Below, in pieces: positions 11,822 through 25,075 of a DNA stretch of 64,000 bases. Position numbers and translations under genes: made by a program. This DNA comes from Prosopocoilus inquinatus (Eukaryota; Arthropoda; Insecta; Coleoptera; Lucanidae), in NCBI GenBank assembly GCA_036172665.1, contig CM069870.1:20868001-20932000 (forward strand). Reading direction: 5' to 3'. The notes below the pieces were generated by a model. That model was not told where the DNA came from. It saw only the letters and a program-made list of their open reading frames with translations, and did not search any database. Within the stretch, counting starts at the first letter, position 1, and each line of letters starts with the position of its first letter.

Positions 11822-13315
11822 CAGTTTTGTTAAGTATCTAGATGCAAGTATCTAGATACAGTATCTAAATACTTTTTGAGTATCATACATATCTCAGATA
11901 CTACTAAAAAATGTAACTGTATCTGCATCTAAATACAATTACAGTGTATCTATTCATTTGAAATACTAAGATACATTTTAGATACATTTTGAATTTCCAT
12001 AAAAACAGCAGACCTTGGCGGAAATGCAACCTCCGATTTTACAGTCTCCTTCTTTTGACTTTCCCCTATTGTTAATTATGTTTTCCAGTTTGTCAAATGA
12101 CTGTTCTATATAAAATGGGATTTGATAGTTCAGAAACTTGAAAATTATTTAAAAAATTGGGAAAGATAATTGACAAAAGGAGAAAATCAAAAGGAAAAGA
12201 CTGTATTGTTGATTTTATCACCTTTTCTTGATTATGGGAACGCTCTCCTAGATACAACAAGGTTGAAACTAAGGGTCCTAGATTCATTTGACATTTAACT
12301 TGTCTGATACGGAAGTAGAGTCAATTCTGTTGATAACTTTATATTTTACGTTGACTTGACTTGGTTTCATACAAAACCTGGTAGTTACTTAGCAGCTTAT
12401 TGATTAACTTAATTACAAAGAGAAATTTTCTATTTAAAAAGACATACTGCAGAAAAAAATTGTGAAAATTTTCGCAGGTGCGTTTATTGACACGGGTTCG
12501 CCGCACCAACACGACGCGACTCAAATTACTAAAGGCCGAGGAAAGTCTGCGGACGAACGCAAATTCCTAGAGCAGAATTCGAAGTTATTAAAATCAAATC
12601 CGATGACTTCTTTCAGTCTATTTGAAACCAACCATGTGATTCAACCCAAATTTTGAGTTTTTTGTTAAATTATTCATTTTTCTCAGTGCTTTTGGTTGAA
12701 TAAATATTAGCTATTATAATTTAAATAAAAAAATATTTTCCAAGATTCGGTGAACGAAAGGTGAAACTAGAAGGAAAATAACTTAGAAAAGCTGAACCGT
12801 TCTGATAAGAAGATTAAAAGAAACCAAACAATAAGCACCGTGAACCATAAAATCAAATCAACATTTCCAAATCAAACTGGAAACCAAAATTACATAAATT
12901 AAAGATCACACGAAATATGCTTCAAGAGAATCTTGTTACTTCACAGATTGGGGCCCAATGTGGTCCCAAAAAGAATAAAAATAGAAAGCACCAGAAAACA
13001 AACTAAAAAAAATCCGTAGTTTTCTTTTCTGAAGCTATTGGAACAGAAGTTACAAACGCAATGTTAATTTCATTAAATCGTCAATTTTCACAAAAAAAGT
13101 CGATTTGGATCGCAAACAATACCGTACCTTCACTACTGCATAGGTTATTGAATTTTACACTTGCAAGCATCCTAATAAACTGCAGATACTTTTTTTTGTA
13201 TCTGTATTTAGATATTTTTCAGAAAAAGTATCTGTATCTGCATCTAGATACATATTTGTGAAAGTATCTGCATCTGTATCTAGATACTATTAGAAATGTA
13301 TCTTTAATAACACCG
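11822..13315. mobile_element. Probable hAT-like element with TATCTAGATA-rich ends
   Basis: The left end CAGTTTTGTTAAGTATC resembles the right end read backwards, CGGTGTTATTAAAGATAC. Both terminal ~150 bp are packed with GTATCTAGATAC-type motifs, as in hAT subterminal DNA. I see no 8 bp target duplication. Instead a ~45 bp sequence (AAAATTATAATAARGCCAA...) lies on both flanks at 11777 and 13322. It contains an LTR-junction repeat. Confidence 0.55.
12475..13080 (+). mobile_element. LTR-retroelement fragment L1: coding tail, LTR, primer site, leader
   Basis: A frame ending near 12655 (DTGSPHQHDATQITKGRGKS...) is followed by a likely LTR (about 12663-12945, TGTTA...ACA). Next comes TGGGGCCCAATGTGGTCCC, a decayed lysine-tRNA primer site, and a leader to about 13080. 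The frame and the order are repeated in L3. The family is not identified. Confidence 0.5.
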
Positions 13316-13360
13316 TATACTTAAAATTATAATAAGGCCAATAGCTTTGTGATAACGGTC

Positions 13361-14029
13361 TAAAAGGCTACAATATATCTCGATGTATTGAAGGCAAATA
13401 TTGTATCGGTGTGAAGAGAACAACACTAAAAGGGGGGGTATCATAGCAGAACATCTTATTTGCAGGTCGAACGGGTTCAGTGTAGCTTCCGGTCAGTTTA
13501 TTTGCCCTTTGTCCCGACCCTCTCTTAGTGTCAATATATCAGGAGTAGATGGCTCTATTTGCTATACATGAGAAGGGCGAAAGCTCCATGAATATCTCAT
13601 GGAGCCCACGCGTCGCCTCGCCACGCCACGCCGAAAGAAGGCGCAGGTATTTTAAAATTAATAAAATAATACGCGGGGGGAAAAACGAACACAACGAACG
13701 TTCAAAACACCCTGTTTTTCCACAACGACCGACAGATTATAACAAAGCAAGTCAGGTGGACCGTGTGAGGTGGTGCACAGAGGTTCCCCCTCAAAGAAAA
13801 CGCAATAAAAATAAAGAGAAGCCGCCGCCGCCGCCGCTGCAGCGGATTCTTTCGGCTTCTTTGCTTACTCTAACACAAAGAAGAAGCGTTTAAAAGGGAT
13901 CGCTTAATTAAATTATCAGCTGATATTTAAAACAGCTCTCGGTTTCCGTGCAAACACTTGATCTCCGCCGCCGCGCGATCGAGGAGGACGTTTCTTTATT
14001 CACCCCCTCTTGGGGATTTTATGCCTCCG
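13361..14029. other. No gene recognised
   Basis: The stretch includes a (CCG)n run at 13822-13839 and GC-richer patches. The open frame at 13549-13893 has no motif and is low-complexity. Confidence 0.4.
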
Positions 14030-14465
14030 TTTAAAGGAAAAAATCGCGTTGCAATTAAACGCGATTTAATGAAATTAACATTGCTTACGTTGCAATAGCT
14101 TCAAAAAAGAAAACTCTTAGTTTGTTTTCTTCTACTTTTTTTCAGGCACCATGTTGGGCGCCAATTTGTAAAATATCAAAGTTTTCTTGATGCACATTTC
14201 GTCTGTTCTGCAATTTGTGAAATTCTGGTATCCAGTTTGATTTGTAAATGTTGATTTTCGTTTGATTTTATGGTTCATGCTGTTTGTTTTTTGATTTCTT
14301 TTAATCTTCTTGTTAGAACGGTTCTTGCTTTTATAAGTACACAATTTTTTTAATCTTGAACCGGACAGAGAAGCTACAATTTTCATCGAACAAGAATCAA
14401 CTTCAATCTTGTTTTTTAGGTTATTTTCATTCTAGTTTCCCCTTTCGTTCGCCGAAGCTCGAATA
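14030..14465 (-). mobile_element. LTR-retroelement fragment L2 (partial LTR, primer site, leader)
   Basis: On the minus strand, LTR sequence ending in ACA-AAT is followed by TGGCGCCCAACATGGTGCC. Its first 11 bases match a lysine-tRNA primer binding site. A leader shared with L1 and L3 comes next. The coding tail present in L1 and L3 is absent. Confidence 0.55.
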
Positions 14466-14494
14466 TTTTTTTGGAATTAAAAAAAAATGGTTAT

Positions 14495-15118
14495 TTTTGA
14501 ATCCTTTAATTAAACACGATTTAAAGAAATTAACATTGCGTTCGTAACTTCCTTTCCAATAGCGTCAGGAAAGAAAAGTACGGATTTTTTTAGTTTGTTT
14601 TCTTTTTCTTTTTATTTATTTTTTTTTGGGATCACGTTGGGCGCCAATTTGTTAAGTATCAAGATTCTCTTGAAGCATATTTCGTCTGCTCTTTAATTTG
14701 TGTAATTTTGGTGTCCAGTTTGATTTATAAATGTTGTTTTTGATTTGATTTTATGGTTCATGGTGTTTGTTGTTTGGTTTCTTTTAATCTTCTTGTCAGA
14801 ACGGTTCTGCTTTTTTAGGTTATTTTCCTTCCAGTTTCACCTTTCGTTCACCGAATATTTTTTGTATTTAAATAATAATAATATTTATTCAACCAAAAGC
14901 ACAGAGAAAAATGAGTAATATAACAAAAACTCAAAATTTAGGTCAAATCACATGGTTGGTTTCAGATCGATTGAAATGAGTCATCGGATTTGATTTTAAT
15001 AATTTCGGATTCTGCTCTAGGAATTCTCGTTCGTCCGCGGACTTTCCTCGGCCTTTAGTAATTTGAGCCGCGTCGTGTTGGTGCGACGAACTCGTGTCAA
15101 TAAACGCACCTGCGAACT
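14495..15118 (-). mobile_element. LTR-retroelement fragment L3 (coding tail, LTR, primer site, leader)
   Basis: This is the best copy. On the minus strand a coding tail (DTSSSHQHDAAQITKGRGKS...) precedes a ~290 bp LTR. TGGCGCCCAACGTGATCCC then follows, a good lysine-tRNA primer site. The copy starts and ends at almost the same points as L1, in the opposite orientation. Confidence 0.6.
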
Positions 15119-16045
15119 GCAATTAAACAATAAAATACGCGAGTTGAATTTTGTGAAAGAAGTCGAAAGCAAAATTAATTTGGAAAATGATTTTTTTTTC
15201 AAACATGACAATGTCGCCATATCACAGCGAAACCATCTTTAGAGGTTCCTGCAAGAAGAGGGTTGCGGAACTTTCGGTTTTGACCAATCAAGTGGTTATG
15301 GCGTATGTTAGTCCCTGAAAACTCCTCTCGTTTTCTAAATTCTAAATGCATCTCTAGTTTATAATTTGGAATTGTTTGCTATTGCAAAATGTGCATGTGC
15401 CCTGCTTTGCAACTCACCAATTTACACACTTCCTTTTGCCAGTGATAAACCATTTAGTAACAACAATACACCTGTTGGAAAAACTAAATTTTATTAAAAC
15501 TAATACAACGATTCACATAATCATATTTCCTTAGGAAAAAAAACATCGCGTCTAAGTGAAAAAATTCTCTACAGAAACTGTAATTCCATTTTAACTTGAG
15601 GTCATTTAGTTATTATTGTAGTAAACATTATTCGTATAGTCTAAATTCTCAACTCTGGTGCTTCTCTTTCCATGTCTTCTTTGTTTTCCTCAACTTTACA
15701 GCGATTCTGATTGATTTCCACATATTTTCTTTTTTAGTTACGTTTCTATTGAAGACAAGACTTGCCTCTTTTTAAACAATTACATATTCTAATAACTTGT
15801 AGGCGTATCTCAGAATCTCTTTCCACGTTTTAAAACGCCTTTATTTAGAAATCACAATGTCAGACCCGATCTTCACAAATTATGACAGCGTTTTCATCTT
15901 TTGTAAATTTAAATCTTTTGGTTTCATGTATCGTGGTTTCCATCTCACTTAGTGCATGACATCAGTGGTCTTATTCTCGAAACGAGGAAACAGATTCACA
16001 GGAGAACGTGACGTCAAAGTGACGCAGTTCTCTTATGATGTATAA
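15119..16045. other. No gene recognised
   Basis: AT-rich sequence without motif-bearing frames on either strand. Confidence 0.4.
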
Positions 16046-16930
16046 CAATGTTGGGCATTAGTCGTGACTGAAACTAAACGACTAAATTAGTCATGACTAA
16101 GTGAATCATGACTACATAATTTAGTTGTTAATCGTCAATCATATTTTAGTATTAGTCTCTGAATAAAATGTTGATTATTAGTCGATTAAATTCAATCATG
16201 AATAATAATGAATGACTAAATTGACGACTAATAAATAATTTTCTTTCAAATGAAATGAAATGAAAAGCCACTAAACTGGCCAGTGAATCACTAAATTTTA
16301 ACTTTAACTTTTATAAACTATTTGCAAAGAAAGTAACTTTTTATAATCAATGTAGCTCGTTCCGAACCCTGTAAACACCTCGGGTCTTCTGTATTTAAGA
16401 AACCATTCATGTATTCTTCAAGTATTAATCCTGTGACGAAAATTGAAGGAAACGTTCAAAAGTACATTAAGTGGCCTTGAACTACACAGTTTAGTTAGAT
16501 GTCATATTTAATTCATTTAACAAGTTACAATTTCTTAAATTAGATATGTTATGTTTAAAAAAAAAACAATTATAGGAAAATTTATTTTCTTATAAAAAAA
16601 AAAGTATTTCTTGCCTTCGGAGCACTGTACGGCAGACTCCTGTGGCCCTTTGGCGCCGGATTGCTTTACAACACCTGGAATCCCTCTAGCTATGCCATTG
16701 AATACCTAATATTAAATAACAGGTTTTAAATAGGTAGCTTAAGTCTCATATGAGGTGGTGTGAATTTCAATTCAATTAGTCATTAGTCATTACTGGTGAC
16801 TAATTTAGTCATTAGTAATTAGTCACGTATCTAACGACTCACGACTAATTCAGTCATTAGTCACATATCTCACGACTAATGACTAATTTAGTTATTAATC
16901 ATTAATTCGACTAAAAAATCCCCATTTCTG
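16046..16930. mobile_element. Non-autonomous hAT element (hAT-D)
   Basis: The left end is CAATGTTGGGCATTAGTCG and the right end, complemented, is CAGAAATGGGGATTTTTTAG. Flanks ATGTATAA (16038-16045) and ATGTTTAA (16931-16938) match at 7 of 8 bases. Dozens of TAGTCATTAGTC motifs fill both terminal 200 bp. No coding region. Confidence 0.8.
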
Positions 16931-16938
16931 ATGTTTAA

Positions 16939-19900
16939 TAATAGATTTGATTGAGAGTTTACCCCCAATTTATGTCATATTGACGTCACTTCTTTTGCGA
17001 ATCGTATCCCTTGATTCGAGAATAAGCCCCCTGTCGAGGTGTCGCGTTACGATGATGTGGTGTTTACGTTCATAGAAACATGCTGGCGTCGCAAGTCTAA
17101 ATGAAAGCTTTGTCACAGACCGAGGTTTTAAATAAAATTAATTTGTTTTGCTCTACGTGCCGATAGTAAATGGAAATTCTTACAAGAGCTCGTGCTAGTT
17201 CCAAGCATGACTTTGCTTGTTTGACAACCGACTCTTTCTTATTTTTTCTCGTCGTGAAATTTTCCAAATCGAAAATTTTCCTTCTATCTTAACCTTAAAA
17301 TGCCATTGCCCAGACTTTCTTAAAAATAACCCAACTTGAATTAGCCAGAGTTGATTGTTGCCCTAAAACTTCTTCGTATTCCTCTCGTTTGATTTCGTAT
17401 TTTTCCTTTCTCGGTATGAATAATGAAAAACTTTTGTAAAAATAAAGTAATAATGTAGTTAGTTTCTTTATGCCGTTTTATAAATTATTAAGTTTTGGAC
17501 GAGTTTTGTCGTAGTCGAGAATTGTATAATATTTTAGCGCGAAGTTAGAAGTGACGCGAGATCATATACGGTTGTCAAATTTGAGCATCCCCGAACGGCT
17601 CTCAGTCATTCTAAACTGCTATCTACAAGTTGCAGAGTGCCTGGCAGTTTTTCTCGCAGAAAAAGGACATGGGGGTCGAGTCCCAGATCGTCGCCTTCAT
17701 ATCATATTCTCAAGTGTTTACGTGCCAAGTCGGGAAGCGGCAGCTAAGAAGATGCTACGTTTTTATTTTTATCTGCCTTTCCCGCGCATGAATATTTAAC
17801 AAGGAAGCCGACTTAATCTGTGTCGGGGGAGTAGAGAGTGGCCAATATGAGTTCCTTAGCGCGCCCCCGTGCGGAGAACAACCGCCTCGGAATTAAGACG
17901 CAAATGATTTCTGATTTATGAAAACACGCGCCGCCGAGTAAATGCCGTAGAGGGTGGGGGGGTGGGAGAGAGGGGTGGTGCACCGGGGGTTAAGCGCCGC
18001 GCGTCAGAAATAACAGGACATGTTATATGGGCTTCATAAAAAATCAACCCCGTTTCGTTAGTCCGCTACCGTAAAAACCAATAAGCGGGTAGGTTAAAAC
18101 AAAACCGCGCTACAAGAAGGGGATGTGCTGCCGCCCGCGCCGCGCCGAAATGGGAATTCGCGGGAGGGAATTTCTAGGTGTGGGGTTGGTTGTATTGTGT
18201 GGAATGAAAAACGTGTGGCCATGCGAATAAATGCTACTATTAAGAATGCTTTATCAATTTTCATCAGACCTCCACACATAACACACAGGACTCCTCTAGA
18301 AAATATTTAAATTAAATAAACACCCCCCACTCCATCCCACTCACCCCTCCATCTATCTACCCCTACGCTTTTAAACTTTTATTTTTCCACGCTTTTTTTT
18401 CGTTTGGTGAGTTTGGAAGAGGAACATCTAATCAACACACGGTTTTCTGCGATAAACGTCCGGGAGTTAGATAATCGTTGGGAACAGCGCGTAGTATTCC
18501 AGCACGTTAATTACCTAATGAGAAATGTGTCGACGCAAAGCGCTCCACCTAAGCTGTTAAGGGTAGACATTTGATGACGTCCCTTCTTACATGTATCCGA
18601 AAGATGTTCGCGATAACGTTCACGTAACAGGAACAGGACGGTGCTTTCGGAGGCGTCCCGGTCTGTCTAGGACACGAGAGAGACGCACGACGGGGGCGAA
18701 AGGGTGGGGGGCGGTAGCAGCGGCAGCAGCAGCAGTCAGTCAGCCAGCAGGCTAATTAGTTGATTTGTAGTGGCTCAAGGGGTCTCCTTCCCTCTAATGC
18801 AATCTAAATTTTTCATTCCGCTGTGCCTCTCCCGGGAAGCAAACGGAAGAACCACTAGAACAGCCCCCGATGCAGCCGGTCCTGTAGTTAGTTACTCGAT
18901 TGACGGGGCAACGTCATACCAAACCAATCGATGGCAATGGCTTTTATGTGTACACACACGTTATAATTAAGATAAACGAAGATATACTAAGATATACGAA
19001 TACCACCCCCCAAAATTAGTAGTATTTATTTTTTGTTCTTGAGAATTTACGAAATGTATTGTTGGGAACTGTTACGGCGCAATTTACCGTTAATCAAAAG
19101 AAATAATATGGGTGATAGCTGTTGTCCCTCGTGTTTATGGCGCTGACGCGACGTTTCCTCCCGGTCGATTTTATCGATTTTCCAAATGGATTTTGTGATT
19201 GGTCATCCTAAAATCACGTGACTGCTCACCGTGCGTTGCGACGGAAACTACTGCGAGCTTCACGGATTGTTGCTGAACGCTGAGAGTGCAGACGTCTTCT
19301 TTCGTGGCTTCGGCATTTTGTTGTGTGGTGTTATTTTGGTGTGTTCCAAATGGAAGACACGACTCCCTGATCTGACAAGAAGCACTCGACGTCATTTTAA
19401 AGCGTTCGTTAATGCTTTTGCAAGCTTGACCGCTTCAATTAGGTCAGGGATTTAAGCTCGTGAGTTCTGTGCGTGGCCATGTAGTAATGTGTTCGTTCTT
19501 CCTCTTCTAATTAGGCTTTCACTCCAGGCTTCCACTCATGCCGCCTTGCATTCAGTAAGACTTTTCATCCTAGCTCTTGAATTTTGGTTTTGTTCCCGCT
19601 TTGGTATTGTAAGAATCCAGATTCTTAGGATAATTATTTTCATAATTTAGTATGCTTATTTAATTCGGATATATTATTAAGTTAGAATTCGTATTATGAC
19701 TCATGAAGAATACAAAACACGTGCAGCGTTATGCAAGGAAAGCATTCGTCAAGCTTGCGATGTATGTACGAGAAATTAGATCAAGGGCATTCATATCGCT
19801 GGAACATCGGCGATAAAAGAAATAATTATGTAAGGAGGATGAATCATGCAGAAGAGCCTTGATCGAATCTTGATGCTAGAAAAATTAGAATTAGCCATCA

Positions 19901-21149
19901 AGGTTTATCTCATTACCAAAGCTGACGTAGACCAAAAGGAGGTCATCTGATCCCAATAAAAAGGTAGCTTTTCAGATCACAAGGAGAGTTTGATAAGACA
20001 GTTGCCTGAGAGGGTTTGTCACGACAGTTGGCACGAACTCCTGTCATCTAGAAGAGTGCTTCTTCGATTCCGAATGTAATTTAGTTTGTGCGTCACGAGT
20101 CATAAAGTTTTCAACATTTTTAATTATTTTTTTTTAAATCAGTCAATTTTCCAAATTTATTTTAATTTAAAAGTGTACCTAAGAAGCATCCACGATCGGC
20201 GAGGGTGAGTTTAAATAACAAAGATCTAATAAATGTTCTTAGATATAAACTGATTTTTGTTAATCTTTCCTTCTCTCTACTGTAGCTTTAATTTTATGTT
20301 AATTGTCAAATTTTACTTATTAATTTAATTAAATTCACATATTATTTTTTTTTGTTTGAATATACTTTGTAATGTAAAGTTGGATCCTTTATTTAAACGA
20401 TAACAAGAAATGACTTTTAAGAAAACATAAAAGAGATAAGGAGTGAACAGTTTTTGACAATTCCAAAAACAAATATTAGTAGACACCATTCGAGCTATTC
20501 GGGGAAAACGATTTGGAAATCGATTTCTGGCTCTCCATGCTAAAAACAGGGCGCTACTAACAAAGAGATCGAAATTCAATATTGTACGGATTGCTAAAAG
20601 AATTGGGGACAAAAGGGGATGAAAAGCAAGTTTCCAACCTCCGTCCGACGTGCGTTCTACAGTATTAATACGTCATTTTTGGAACCCATTGGCTAGAGGC
20701 ATCAGTAATTATTACCTCCACATCAATTATGTCACGCCCTGGAGGGCCGTAAACGTTTTGCCTTGCAGCTGATCGGACCTGAATCGTGAGGCCGTGGAGT
20801 CCTTGGAAGAAGTTGTACCGCTCTTCACCGGATTGGGATCGTTAATTTATTGCGCAAATTTAATGGATAGCGTTCAATTTCTATTTGGCGTATTCTAAAC
20901 GCATCTAGAGATAACGAGCTTCGAGTGTCAATTGATTACGTGGTGCAAACGACATACGGGCCCGTTGATCGGAATTTAACTTGTCGTGAATTTAATTTGA
21001 ATAACTTTGATTTATTAATCGAATTTATTTAACCTTGATTGGCAGTTTTTAATGTTTACCGTTGGTGTAAATAAAACTAAGTGCAGCAACTGCTCTTTCC
21101 TTTCTATATCAATTTCATGTAAATCATTTGGCGCTTCGTTAAATTCACA
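16939..21149. other. Mostly single-copy DNA, CpG-rich from 17.6 to 18.9 kb
   Basis: No frame here carries a domain. 17820-18180 and 18560-18770 are GC-rich with G runs and a CAG-type run near 18720. GGTCGAGTCCC at 17673 resembles a polymerase III B box, but no tRNA fold or matching A box was found. An unrecognised regulatory region or 5' exon is possible. Confidence 0.4.
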
Positions 21150-21590
21150 TTTCCTCTGCCATAATCCTGTGCGTTGGCTGCCTCGCAATAATCTTGGAAT
21201 GTTCCTGCGAAATAAGCTTTACGTCAGCTTGTTATTCTGGCGGAGTTACAAATTGACGTTTAATGCCATTGGCTCCAACTAACATCAGACTTTACTCGGT
21301 TGGTTCTGACTTATGTCACTTCGGTTTTGAATCGTTCGAACTCCTTCTTTGATACTTTCAGGGCGAAGCCAAGTTCGACTTTGTTGTGTGCTTCAGCGTC
21401 GTTTCGATATCCGCAGGTGTTCTTGAGGGGGCTCGGCTCAATTTTCGCGGTGCTGCCTCCAAAGGAAATTGGAAAGGAACCGCCAAAATAGTTGTGCCAA
21501 GGAAGAAAAAACGAACAAGTGGGCAAGGCTGGTTTGATGAAGAGCGTTTGGAAATAGAGGAAGAGAAGAATATTAGACATAATTGAGATT
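21150..21590 (+). repeat. Duplicated segment D1 (pair with 24.7 kb)
   Basis: It shares ATGTTCCTGCGAAATAAGCTT, GTCAGCTTGTTATTC, TTTACTCGGTTGGTT, GGGCGAAGCCAAGTTCG and a frame ending AKIVVPRKKKRT...WFDEER with 24690-25075. The two are diverged but collinear. The peptide similarity suggests descent from a coding element. Confidence 0.7.
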
Positions 21591-22314
21591 GATGATAATA
21601 TGCTGATAGGGCGATGGTTTTCTGCGTTAAAAGAGTCTCTTGGAGTACGTACAAGGCAGGACGGAAATGTATTTTTTCATAATTTCTAGAAAGGATGTCT
21701 AAACTGTATAGTTTCAGGCTGTAGTAAGTTTTAATGGGTGTAATGGTGCTTATTCCACGGACCGGACGAACGATGGGGACGTAAACAAATCAGTCCATAA
21801 CCGTCCAGTATTGCAACTGTACAGTTGGATGTACTATCCAAATGATTACGTCGTGGTTCATTAATAATATTACTAAGAAGTTCTTTAAGTTCTTATTTTT
21901 TTTATTTTAATGGAAACACAACGCCGCCGCCTTGCCTATTCCGAGCGTTGAATTGGAATATTTGTTTCTCGATTCGATTCGAATCCATTTGGCCCTGATA
22001 TATTCATCCATACGAAATACAAGTGAGGCAAGGCGTCGGGAATATGTAAGAGGTATTTGAAATGCATCACATTTGGCCCGATAGTTTGTCTCTGAGTACC
22101 TTTTTAGCCTAACTTTATCCGCGGAAAAGTTGAGGTGACGCAGCTGACGAGTATGCAAATGGCAGAAGGTGCGCTCTTATAGAAAGTAGAGCCCCTCGAC
22201 AAAATGGAAATACGATGAGCAGTAACGTGCTTGTCTCCCGGCCTGATGCGTGGAATTATGAAAACGACTTGCGAAATATGGAATAGATGCATAAATTGGC
22301 AGAGGAGCGAGGCA

Positions 22315-22352
22315 GCTGAGCCTCCTCCTCCTCTTCCTCCTCGTCCTCCTCC
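22315..22352 (+). repeat. (CCT)n microsatellite
   Basis: A run of CCT/CTT triplets in a CpG-richer segment. No gene seen on either side. Confidence 0.8.
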
Positions 22353-22954
22353 TGATTCTTGTTAGTTTTTCCGGGCTTAATAATATTTTAAGGTTGTTAT
22401 ACGCAGGAGGTATGGACTTGCGGAGTGGTGCCGGCGATTTTCCTTTATTTGCAGATTAAAACTTCATCCTGTCGTCGCGGCGGCGCTGCCTGTGGGCTGG
22501 TTGGTACTTTTAATAAAGGAACGCGTACCCGCTTATATTGTTCCTGCAACATCGGGGTTTAATTTTTAATGTAATTTACGAAATGGGCGTTGACGCTCAC
22601 CGCGATAAATCCTGGCGGAAGTGACGCGACGCGAACTGCAGACGATTTTACGAGCTTTTTTACGCTTTAGACTAATTGTTTTTAATCGAATAACACGTCG
22701 GGTGACCAACTGTGTTTCCACCCCCAGCGGACATTTGAGATGTACATTCACTTATTACTGAAACAAGAATTTCACAAACTAAAATAATAGTCGACCAAAC
22801 AAGGGCGGAACGAATCATTTTCGGTTTAAGGTACGAAGCTTGAACCGTAACATAAAGCCTGTTAATCTAGAATTTAATGAAGAAGCAGCTAAAAGAAAAC
22901 TTCTACAACATTTATTCAAAACAGTATTTTCCTTTACTAAACATCTATGCCACC

Positions 22955-23515
22955 TCCTTGCTCAAATCCAATTTAGAAAAAAGATGTATCCTTTATTGTT
23001 TTTCGCCCATTGCTTTAAACCGGTTTCCGGTTTTCAAGTAAGTCAAGTCCTATCCCTTTTAAATTGTTTTTCCTTTGGTCAAACAAGTGAAAATTCGAAT
23101 GGGGGTCCAAATCGGGATTAAAAAGTGAACGGGGTCTGACTTTCTCACCCTCTTGCTCAAATCCAATTTGGAAAAAAGATGTATCCTTTATTGTTTATCG
23201 CCCATTGCTTTATAACCGGTTTCATGTCTTCAAGTGCGTGAAGTCTCATCTCTTTCATACTGTTTCACATTTGGCCGGACACGTGAAAATACGAATGGAG
23301 GTCCAAATCGGGATTAAAAAGTGGATGTGCCATCCGATTTCTTAAATCCAGTTTGGAAAAGTTACATCCGTTATTATTTTTCGCCCATTGCTATAAAACC
23401 AATTTTATATCTTCCAACTAGCAGTCTTCATCTCTTTTGAACTGTCTCTCATTTGTCCAAACACATGGAAATTCGACCAGAGGGCCAATCAGTCTTAAAG
23501 TTGGATGGGACACAA
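22955..23515 (+). repeat. Three-copy tandem repeat of about 190-196 bp
   Basis: Copies start near 22957, 23153 and 23341. Each has a CTCAAATCCAATTT-like start, TTTTTCGCCCATTGCT and, in the first two, GGGATTAAAAAGTG. Frames here differ between copies, so it is non-coding. Confidence 0.85.
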
Positions 23516-23927
23516 CTGGTCGTTCAAGTTTCTGGATTGCCTCGACTATGATAACAATTGTCCTGTCACGGTGTAAGACAAATTTTTATTTGGTCTTTTC
23601 TTTTTCAAACTTTCTCAAGCTTTTTTAACGTCGAGTCGGCATCCGATTCTGGTTGTTTTTAGTGATGGTTGGTTCAAGATATCGAATCAGAATCAGACCA
23701 TAACGATCCCAAAACACAGATGTTTGCATTGATTTATTTATTCTTTTGACGGAGTGATGTATGGACGCCATCCTCATGATTGATCTTTGGTTTCTGGATA
23801 ATTACGCAGGCACCCAAGTTTGACATCCCCATTCTAATCACTACACTGTCTTAAAAAATGGTCTAAGGAAAATGAGATTCCCGTCTCTTCTTTTAAACTC
23901 AAACAGGATCTACTAACAAAGCAATTT

Positions 23928-24045
23928 CAATTTGGGACTTGACTATGACTAAATCGAATTTGGTGCAGAGGTGAGAAAGAGGGAGTGTTTCAATTTGGGA
24001 CTTGACTAAAACGAATTTGGTCCAGGGATGAGAAAGAGGGGGTGG
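23928..24045 (+). repeat. Short tandem duplication of about 65 bp
   Basis: TTTCAATTTGGGACTTGACT...GAATTTGGTSCAG...GAGAAAGAGGG occurs twice in a row. Confidence 0.8.
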
Positions 24046-24689
24046 AATTTTAAAGTCAAGAAGTTTCGAGCGCAGAAATTTAATCTGTCTTTGTCGCAAC
24101 GCAAAAAGGCATGGATATCTCCAGACCGCAGGGAGACCAATCACATTGAACTTTTAATTTAATAACCAATGTTATAGGAATGAGATAGGAGCTGATTCGG
24201 AATCAGAGCACTTTCTGGCAAGGATAAGCTGTAGAAAATGAGGAGCGTAAGAGGTAAGAAAGTCACTCAAAGTTAAAAGTAAATATCAAAAATTGACTGG
24301 GAAAAACGAATAGATAAGTTCTGGGAACAAATAAAATTTCGGAAACTTGTTACGGTTTCGAAAACCGTGTTTAGGGTCAGCCTGTATAAGGTGAATTTCG
24401 TTTCGCATTTCGCATTAATAGTGCATGCAATAATCGGCGGCGGCGACATAATTGTGTGAGAGCGTCGATTTTCGTGATTCCTTCGCCTTTACTTAATGTG
24501 TTGTAAATTACTTCTTATATGGCAATATTCGTCGTAGCGCCGATTTTATAGCGTTAATCACTTCCCACGGTTTTTTAGGGACGCTCCTTTTGCAATAAAT
24601 GGCTTTTTACGAGCGCTCGCTGTTTTTCTGCGTTATAATTGCAATAACATAAAGATTTCATCAGCCTCGAGACTATGTTTCGTTTCGTT

Positions 24690-25075
24690 GGCCGCCTCGA
24701 AATTATCATGAAATGTTCCTGCGAAATAAGCTTTTCGTCAGCTTGTTATTCGGGCGGAGTTACAAATTGCCTTCACACTCAACATTTATCGACAACCGAC
24801 ATCAGATTTTACTCGGTTGGTTGTTAACTTAAGTTTTCATTCGTTTGAACTCCTTCTTTCATAATTTAAGGGCGAAGCCAAGTTCGGCTTTATTAACTTG
24901 CTGCGTGCTCTCTGCGTTCAGTGTCGTCTCGGTATCCCCAAGTGTTTTTGAGGGGCTCGGCTTCATTTTCGCTGCGCGCCTCCTAAGGACGGCCAAAATA
25001 GTTATGCCACGGAAGAAGAAAGGAACAAATGAGAAAGACTGGTTTGATGTAGAGAGAGATATGGTTGTGAGAAGT
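24690..25075 (+). repeat. Duplicated segment D2 (pair with 21.2 kb)
   Basis: It is collinear with 21150-21590 through the PRKKK...WFD motif and then diverges. The reading frame is conserved between copies in its last ~25 residues better than the flanking DNA. Confidence 0.7.

Noticed and set aside
17660..17690. GGTCGAGTCCC as a tRNA B box
   Set aside because: No A box at tRNA spacing and no acceptor stem were found.
21311..21654. Minus-strand frames opposite segment D1
   Set aside because: They are antisense to the frame conserved between the two duplicates and are not conserved themselves.
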